From Sarcina sp. DSM 11001 (GTDB lineage: Bacteria > Bacillota > Clostridia > Lachnospirales > Lachnospiraceae), in assembly GCF_900101015.1 (NCBI RefSeq), contig NZ_FNFZ01000007.1, positions 62,001 through 126,000 of the forward strand: 64,000 bases of DNA, given 5' to 3'. Shown piece by piece: positions 55,411 through 61,073 of this stretch (positions within the stretch are counted from its first letter, which is position 1; each line of letters starts with the position of its first letter). Both the position numbers and the translations under genes were made by a program. The notes below the pieces were generated by a model. It made no database searches. It was not told where the DNA came from and saw only the letters and a program-made list of their open reading frames with translations.

Positions 55411-55826
55411 TCAGTGGCCGATGCATCCGGCTTATCCGGATTATATGACTTATCCGACTTATTTGGTTCAAAGTTTTGAGGTGAGCCGGGGAATACTTAG
55501 TCCATTCTACAGGATGCAGTTACTCTGACTCATACGGAAAAATCCGGGGCAGTATATTAAAAGCAAATATAGTTTGATCAGCCTGTACGGGGCCGAGTGT
55601 AAAAGCTCGTTTCCCCATACAGGCTGTTTTTTATGAACATTTTTGAGCTGAGCTAAAATATACAGTCGAAATATACGGTTCGTCGAGATGTTGGACAAGA
55701 CGGGCACGAATTCTGGCAGGATATGCCCGTCACCAAAGGGCTGTAGTATTAAGCGTACAGTGCTCCACTAACAAATTAGAAAATCCGGCTTCGAACGATT
55801 ATTTTTATGAAATTAGGGCAAACTTC
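55411..55826 (+). other. Non-coding stretch with an isolated terminator
   Basis: Apart from the hairpin at 55580-55632, I find AT-rich sequence, short TTATCCGACTTAT-like repeats and no supportable gene or promoter. Confidence 0.45.
55580..55632 (+). terminator. Strong terminator hairpin far from any gene
   Basis: AGCCTGTA-GGGG pairs with CCCC-TACAGGCT, with an inner CGAG/CTCG stem, and is followed by GTTTTTT. It stands about 385 nt after the nearest stop codon. It either ends a long 3' region or belongs to an unannotated small RNA. Confidence 0.75.
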
Positions 55827-56412
55827 CAAATAGGTGACCTTGGGCCTCCGGAAGCGAAATATCGCTTTGATTTTTCCTGGCATGGGTGACCTTGGGCCTC
55901 CGGAAGCGAAATATCGCTATGATTTTTCCCGGCATAGGTGACCTTGGGCTTCCGGAAGCGAAATATCGCTTCACTTACTTCCCGGCATGGGTGACCTTGG
56001 GCTTCCAGAAGCGAAATATCGCTTCACCTGTTTCCCGGCATAGGTGACCTCAGGCCTCTGGAAGCGAAATATCGCTACACCTACTTCCCGGCATAGGTGA
56101 CCTCAGGCCTCTGGAAGCGAAATATCGCTACACCTACTTCCCGGCATAGGTGACCTTGGGCCTCCGGAAGCGAAATATCGCTATGATTTTTCCCTGCATA
56201 GGTGACCTTGGGCTTCCAGAAGTGAAATATCGCTTCACCTGCTTCCCGGCATGGGTGACCTCGGGCCTCTGGAAGCGAAATATCGCTTCACCTGCTTCCC
56301 GGCATGGGTGACCTCGGGCCTCTGGAAGCGAAATATCGCTTCGCCTGCTTCCCGGCATGGGTGACTCCGGGCTTCCGGATTCGGAATGTCGCTTTACTCT
56401 TTTGTACCATGG
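55827..56412. repeat. 53-bp minisatellite, eleven copies, each with a hairpin
   Basis: The word GGTGACC (or GGTGACT) recurs at 55833, 55885, 55937, 55990, 56043, 56096, 56149, 56201, 56254, 56307 and 56360, a period of 52-53 bp. A unit reads GGTGACCTNGGGCYTCYGG, then GAAGCGAAATATCGCTTC, then a variable stretch ending TTCCCGGCATRG. GAAGCGA/TCGCTTC forms a 7-bp stem with a 4-nt loop. The last copy is degraded. There are no spacers. Confidence 0.95.
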
Positions 56413-56508
56413 GAAAGTTAAAAACCAGTTGTCCCCTGAAAACAAGCACGTGTGAATTTTTCAGAAGAGAACAGGACAAATGGTGAAAAAGATTCATGGC
56501 TCAAATCA

Positions 56509-56536
56509 TTTACATTCATCGAAAAAAGCGTATAAT
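56509..56536 (+). promoter_or_regulatory. Promoter of the 2-oxoacid oxidoreductase operon, with nearby palindrome
   Basis: TTTACA at 56509-56514 and TATAAT at 56531-56536 are 16 bp apart. A perfect palindrome TTTGTATACAAA at 56552-56563, just past the expected start point, is a possible operator. The regulator is unknown; the LysR gene downstream is one candidate. Confidence 0.65.
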
Positions 56537-56630
56537 GGCTCTTGTCGGCACTTTGTATACAAAATAACTCATATTCAAAGTGAAATATATTCATCTTATA
56601 ATGGCTTTAGAGAAAGACAGGTACACAGTC

Positions 56631-57230
56631 ATGGAAAGAATGCTTGAGATCAGGTGGCATGGAAGAGGCGGCCAGGGCGCCAAGACAGCGGCGCTGCTTC
56701 TGGCGGATGTGGCTTTCAAGACAGGACAGTATGTACAGGGTTTCCCTGAGTACGGACCGGAGCGTATGGGCGCGCCCATCACAGCTTTTAACAGGATCAG
56801 CCGGAGTAAGATCCGGGTGCACTCCAATATTTACCACCCTGATTTCGTCATTGTAGTCGATGAGACCCTGCTGCATTCAGTCCACGTCACGGACGGCTTA
56901 AAGCGCGAAGGGGCTGTCATCGTTAATACCCCCAGGACCGCAGAGGAGATCCGTCCCCTGCTGCAGGGCTACAGCGGAGCAGTCTATACTGTTGACGCGC
57001 GCGCCATCTCAGAAGAGACGCTGGGCAGAAACTTCCCTAATACGCCGATGCTGGCAGCGGCAGTGGCGGTCAGCGGTGTCATGGAAAAAGAGGATTTTCT
57101 GCGCGAGATGCGCGCCTCCTTCCTGCACAAATTCGCGAGAAAACCGGAAGTCGTCAGCGGGAATATGAAAGCCCTGGAAATGGCCTGCGAGGTGATCGAG
57201 AAAACAGCCGGGATGAACCGGAGCGCATAA
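56631..57230 (+). CDS. porG: 2-oxoacid:ferredoxin oxidoreductase gamma subunit
   Basis: The protein has the gamma-subunit pattern of pyruvate/2-oxoacid:ferredoxin oxidoreductases: EIRWHGRGGQGAKTAALLLADVAF, QGFPEYGPERMGAPITAFNRIS, HPDFVIVVDETLL and LGRNFPNTPMLAAAVAVSG. The start is uncertain: ATG 56601, 56631 and 56640 are in frame, and none has an ideal ribosome-binding site. From 56631 it has 199 residues. The subunit order gamma-delta-alpha-beta with the next three genes is that of four-subunit enzymes. These decarboxylate 2-oxoacids to acyl-CoA while reducing ferredoxin. Pyruvate and branched-chain 2-oxoacids are both possible substrates. Confidence 0.9.
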   Translation: MERMLEIRWHGRGGQGAKTAALLLADVAFKTGQYVQGFPEYGPERMGAPITAFNRISRSKIRVHSNIYHPDFVIVVDETLLHSVHVTDGLKREGAVIVNTPRTAEEIRPLLQGYSGAVYTVDARAISEETLGRNFPNTPMLAAAVAVSGVMEKEDFLREMRASFLHKFARKPEVVSGNMKALEMACEVIEKTAGMNRSA

Positions 57231-57398
57231 AACCCCCTGATGTATAAAACCGGGTGAACATAGATGCGCAAAGATTCACATAGGCATTTGAGAATAGACA
57301 TTTAAAAACAGACGTTTGAAAACAGACATTTGAAAATAGACATTTAAAAACAGACATTTGAAATAATACTGGAACTAAGAATTGTTTGGAGATAAAAG
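57231..57398 (+). repeat. Intercistronic spacer with six 14-bp tandem units
   Basis: From 57285 to 57368 the sequence is six units of the type CATTTGAAAACAGA, with A/G and G/A variants. TTGGAG precedes the next start codon. The array separates porG from porD by 168 nt, while porD and porA overlap. Confidence 0.85.
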
Positions 57399-57707
57399 AT
57401 GCGTACAGATGTAAACCGGATCAATGAGAATACTCCCTGGCAGGAGCTCACAGAAGGCCTGAAGATGTTTGCGGGCGGAACGGCCAGGAATTTCGCGACA
57501 GGAGAATGGAGGACCAATACGCCCGTCTTATTACAGGACAAGTGCAGACAGTGTCTGCTGTGCGTTCCTGTGTGCCCGGATGTCAGCATACCGGTGCGGG
57601 ACGGGAAGAGACTGGATTTTGATTATGAACACTGCAAGGGCTGCGGGATCTGTGCCAGCGTATGCCCCTTTGAAGCAATAGAGATGAAGGAGGGAATAGA
57701 GCCGTGA
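57399..57707 (+). CDS. porD: 2-oxoacid:ferredoxin oxidoreductase delta (ferredoxin) subunit
   Basis: The 102-residue protein carries two [4Fe-4S] motifs, CRQCLLCVPVCP and CKGCGICASVCP, in its second half. They relay electrons from the TPP site to ferredoxin. The N-terminal ~45 residues (NTPWQELTEGLKMFAGGTARNFATGEWRTNTPVL) resemble the delta-subunit extension. The stop overlaps the GTG start of the alpha subunit, so expression is coupled. Confidence 0.92.
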   Translation: MRTDVNRINENTPWQELTEGLKMFAGGTARNFATGEWRTNTPVLLQDKCRQCLLCVPVCPDVSIPVRDGKRLDFDYEHCKGCGICASVCPFEAIEMKEGIEP

Positions 57708-58894
57708 GCAAATGCATCAGAGAGAGAATGTCCGGAAACGAGGCTGTGGCCTACGGGATCCGGCAGGTAAACCCTGACGTGATGCCGGCCTTTCCGATCA
57801 CGCCTTCCACGGAGATCCCCCAGATGGTCTCCACCTATATTGCCAACGGAGAGATAGATACCGAGTTTATCCCGGTGGAGAGTGAGCACTCCGCCATGTC
57901 CGCCGCGATCGGGGCGGAAGCGGCAGGAGCCAGGACAATGACGGCGACCTCCTCTGCAGGCCTTGCCCTGATGTGGGAGGAGCTCCTGCTGGCGGCTTCA
58001 AACCGGCTGCCGCTGGTGTTGACACTGGTCAACCGCACCCTATCCGGTCCGATCAACATCAACTGCGACCATTCGGACGGGATGGGAGCCCGCGACACGG
58101 GCTGGATCCAGATCTACGCAGAAAACAACCAGGAAGCCTATGACAATTATCTTCAGGCATTTCCGATCGCGGAGGATCCCCGGGTGCACCTGCCGGTGAT
58201 GGTCTGCCAGGACGGCTTTATCACCAGCCACGCTGTGGAAAATATCGAGCTTCTGGAGGATGGACCGGTCCGCGAATTTGTCGGGACCTACACTCCGGAG
58301 GAATATCTTCTCAATCCCGGAAAACCCGTGGCTGTCGGCCCCTATTCTGTATCCAGCTATGCAATGGAAGCCAAGAAGGCCCAGGAAGACGCCATGGAAC
58401 ACGCCGGCGCAGTCATCCTGGAGGTGGCAGACCGCTTTGAAAAGCTCTCCGGCCGCAGATACGGCTTTTTTGAAGAATACCGCACGCAGGACGCCGATTA
58501 TATCATGCTGATCATGGGCTCCGCGGCAGGCACTGCCAAAGCAGCAGTCGACGAGCTGCGGGAGCAGGGGTGGAAAGCAGGGGTCCTCAAGCTCCGTGTC
58601 TTCCGTCCCTTCCCGGAAAAAGAGATCGCCGAAGCCCTGCGCGGCTGCCGGGCTGTCGCGATCATGGACCGGTGCGAGAGCTACAACGGCTGCAGCGGCC
58701 CCCTCGGAAGCGAGGTGCCGGCTGCCCTCTATCGGAGCAAAGTGATGACTGAGACCGTCAACTACATCTACGGACTGGCAGGCCGCGATTTTACCGTGGA
58801 CCATGTGAAAGAGATTTTTGCAGAACTCCGGGATGTCGCGGACGGAAAACAGAAAGCACCGCAGCACAAATATATCAATCTGCGCAGTAAGTAA
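57704..58894 (+). CDS. porA: 2-oxoacid:ferredoxin oxidoreductase alpha subunit
   Basis: The 396-residue protein starts at GTG inside the porD stop. Domain I is clear: MSGNEAVAYGIRQVNPDVMPAFPITPSTEIPQMV and EFIPVESEHSAMSAAIGAEAAGARTMTATSSAGLALMWEEL. The substrate-side segment LPLVLTLVNRTLSGPININCDHSDGMGARDTGWI follows. The C-terminal transketolase-like domain is ADYIMLIMGSAAGTAKAAVDELREQGWKAGVLKLRVFRPFP. This chain binds the 2-oxoacid and completes the TPP site with the beta subunit. Confidence 0.94.
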   Translation: MSKCIRERMSGNEAVAYGIRQVNPDVMPAFPITPSTEIPQMVSTYIANGEIDTEFIPVESEHSAMSAAIGAEAAGARTMTATSSAGLALMWEELLLAASNRLPLVLTLVNRTLSGPININCDHSDGMGARDTGWIQIYAENNQEAYDNYLQAFPIAEDPRVHLPVMVCQDGFITSHAVENIELLEDGPVREFVGTYTPEEYLLNPGKPVAVGPYSVSSYAMEAKKAQEDAMEHAGAVILEVADRFEKLSGRRYGFFEEYRTQDADYIMLIMGSAAGTAKAAVDELREQGWKAGVLKLRVFRPFPEKEIAEALRGCRAVAIMDRCESYNGCSGPLGSEVPAALYRSKVMTETVNYIYGLAGRDFTVDHVKEIFAELRDVADGKQKAPQHKYINLRSK

Positions 58895-58954
58895 GAGCGA
58901 GTCTAGTGAGACGGCACATTAGGACATAATCAATCAGGAAAGAGAAATAACGTG

Positions 58955-59926
58955 ATGAACAACGATAAAAATACAGCAGCGACCACGGAGGATTTCAGCC
59001 TCAAAACCATGCTTCAGCGGCCGGAGAGGCTGACACCGGGACACAGATTGTGTGCGGGCTGCGGCGCGACGATCGGTATACGCGCTGTGCTTCGCGCCCT
59101 GCATGAGGAGGACCGGGCTGTGATCGGCAACGCGACGGGATGTGTCGAGGTTTCTTCTTATATGTATCCCTACACGGCGTGGGAGGACAGCTACATCCAC
59201 AACGCCTTTGAAAATGCGGGGGCGACTCTCAGCGGCGTGGAGACAGCCTACAGGGCTCTCCGCAAGCGCGGCAGGCTCCCGGAAAAAGAGAATTTCAAAT
59301 TCATCACCTTCGGCGGGGACGGAGGCACCTACGACATCGGTCTTCAGTCCCTGTCGGGCGCCATGGAACGCGGACATGACATGGTCTATGTCTGTTATGA
59401 TAATGGCGCCTACATGAACACCGGCATCCAGCGGTCCTCAGCGACACCCATGTTTGCGGATACGACGACTACCCCCGCCGGCACGTGTTCCAACGGCAAG
59501 GTCCAGTACCGCAAGGACCTCACGGCGATCCTTGTGGAACACCACGTGCCCTATGCGGCGCAGACCACTCTGACGCGGGACTTTAAAGACCTGCACCGGA
59601 AGGCCGCAAAGGCAATTTATACAGAGGGCCCCGCTTTTCTTAATATGATGACCCCCTGCCCCCGGGGCTGGCGCTACGAGACCAGCGAGATCATGGAGAT
59701 CTGCCGCCTGGCGGTGGAGACCTGCTACTGGCCCCTTTTCGAAGTCGACCACGGCAAATGGACCCTGAGCTATGAGCCCAAAAACAAACTGCCCATCGAG
59801 GACTTCCTCCGCCCCCAGGGCCGCTTCAAACACCTCTTCAAACCCGGCAACGAACATCTGCTTGTCCTGTTTCAGCAGGAGGTAGACCGCCGATGGGAGG
59901 ACCTGCAGTACCGCTGCGCGAGATAA
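58955..59926 (+). CDS. porB: 2-oxoacid:ferredoxin oxidoreductase beta subunit (TPP-binding)
   Basis: The 323-residue protein has LTPGHRLCAGCGATIGIRAVLRAL, with the first cluster-type cysteines, and VIGNATGCVEVSSYMYPYTAW. The TPP-diphosphate motif is FITFGGDGGTYDIGLQSLSGAMERGHDMVYVCYDNGAYMNTGIQRSSATP. Later come VPYAAQTTLTRDFKDLHRKAAKA and FLNMMTPCPRGWRYE. ATG 58955 is preferred over the GTG three bases upstream. It completes the four-subunit enzyme; clostridia more often use the single-chain form for pyruvate. Confidence 0.94.
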   Translation: MNNDKNTAATTEDFSLKTMLQRPERLTPGHRLCAGCGATIGIRAVLRALHEEDRAVIGNATGCVEVSSYMYPYTAWEDSYIHNAFENAGATLSGVETAYRALRKRGRLPEKENFKFITFGGDGGTYDIGLQSLSGAMERGHDMVYVCYDNGAYMNTGIQRSSATPMFADTTTTPAGTCSNGKVQYRKDLTAILVEHHVPYAAQTTLTRDFKDLHRKAAKAIYTEGPAFLNMMTPCPRGWRYETSEIMEICRLAVETCYWPLFEVDHGKWTLSYEPKNKLPIEDFLRPQGRFKHLFKPGNEHLLVLFQQEVDRRWEDLQYRCAR

Positions 59927-59979
59927 ACCCCGCTTTTTTGCCCACAATGAAGTTTTAAGTGAACAAAAAGGAGCATAAG

Positions 59980-60855
59980 ATGACCCTGTTGACTTACCGA
60001 ATTTTCAAGACTGTATCGGAATCCGGAAGCTTTCACAAGACAGCAGACCTCCTGGGGCTGACACCTTCCGCGATCAGTCATACGATCTCAGGAATGGAAA
60101 AAGAGCTCGGCTTTTCTGTTTTTACAAGAGGAAAGGCCGGAGTCAGCCTTACCAGCTCCGGCAGCCAGCTTCTCCCCTATATCAATGCAGTCCTGAACAG
60201 CGAAGAGAGTCTGCAGCAGGCTGTTTCGGAGATGAACGGTCTCCAGCAGGGGACCGTGAAGGTGGGCGCATTCTCCAGCATCTGCACGAACTGGATGCCG
60301 GAGATCATCACTTCCTTCAGGGAAAAATATCCGGCTGTGGAGATCGAGCTGTTTCAGGGGACCTATGACGATGTCGCTTACTGGATCAAAAACGGCGTCG
60401 TCGATTTCGGTTTCCTGTCCACTTCCAGCGCGAAGGATCTGCCGATCGAACCTTTTTACCGGGATCCGCTCTTGTGTATCGTGCCCGGAAACTATGAAAA
60501 AGAGGAGCCGGGGGATTTCATGACGATCTCGGAGATGTCCCGCCGCCGCTTTGTGGTGCAGCGGGAGTCCACTGACGCTGACATTCAGAATTACCTGAAA
60601 CAAAACCAGCTGGATATCTCCACCCGCTATCATGTCGTGGACGATCTCTCAACGGTCATCATGGTGCAGGCAGGATTCGGGATCTGTATCATGCCGGAAC
60701 TGGTCATGACTGATATTCCCTATGATGTGCGTATGTACCGGATGGAGCCTGACGCTGCCCGCATGATCGGCCTGGCCGTGAGGGGCCCCGGCCAGATGGC
60801 CCCGGCCGCCCGCACGCTGTATCAGCACATTCTGGAAACCTACCGGAATATCTGA
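59980..60855 (+). CDS. LysR-family transcriptional regulator
   Basis: The 291-residue protein has AAGGAG 7 nt before ATG 59980. The N-terminal winged HTH is LLTYRIFKTVSESGSFHKTADLLGLTPSAISHTISGMEKELGFSVFTR. The effector domain begins GTVKVGAFSSICTNWMPEIITSFREKYPAVEIELFQG and ends with VIMVQAGFGICIMPELVM. It lies 53 nt after porB and could regulate the oxidoreductase genes, whose promoter has a palindrome, or be co-transcribed with them. LysR proteins more often act on divergent genes, so its target is uncertain. Confidence 0.92.
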   Translation: MTLLTYRIFKTVSESGSFHKTADLLGLTPSAISHTISGMEKELGFSVFTRGKAGVSLTSSGSQLLPYINAVLNSEESLQQAVSEMNGLQQGTVKVGAFSSICTNWMPEIITSFREKYPAVEIELFQGTYDDVAYWIKNGVVDFGFLSTSSAKDLPIEPFYRDPLLCIVPGNYEKEEPGDFMTISEMSRRRFVVQRESTDADIQNYLKQNQLDISTRYHVVDDLSTVIMVQAGFGICIMPELVMTDIPYDVRMYRMEPDAARMIGLAVRGPGQMAPAARTLYQHILETYRNI

Positions 60856-60888
60856 AAAACATCGAAACAGCAGCAGATAACCTTTTTC

Positions 60889-60917
60889 TTGACAATGTAT
60901 AAGGTCTATGGCAATAT
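60889..60917 (+). promoter_or_regulatory. Promoter of ileS
   Basis: A perfect TTGACA at 60889-60894 and CAATAT at 60912-60917 are 17 bp apart, giving a leader of about 150 nt. The leader lacks the T-box consensus that often controls aminoacyl-tRNA synthetase genes in Firmicutes. Confidence 0.75.
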
Positions 60918-61073
60918 AACTCCATGGCTTTTTTGATAAGCGGCAGAGTCCTGCACTGTATTTTCCGGACAGACTGCGTGCTGAATACCCGGCATCAGCT
61001 TTTCCAGGAAAACACGGCAGGTCTCTGATTTTTGCGCTTCGACATAAAGGAGAAGTAGGAAGGAAGCGATAGG

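Noticed and set aside
55827-56412. CRISPR array
   Set aside because: The whole 53-bp unit repeats without unique spacers, and there are no cas genes nearby.
56134-56497. Minus-strand coding frames across the minisatellite
   Set aside because: They only translate the 53-bp repeat (period near a multiple of three plus two, so frames shift between copies) and lack ribosome-binding sites.
60856-61073. T-box leader for ileS
   Set aside because: The leader is about 150 nt and lacks the T-box antiterminator consensus and a clear terminator.
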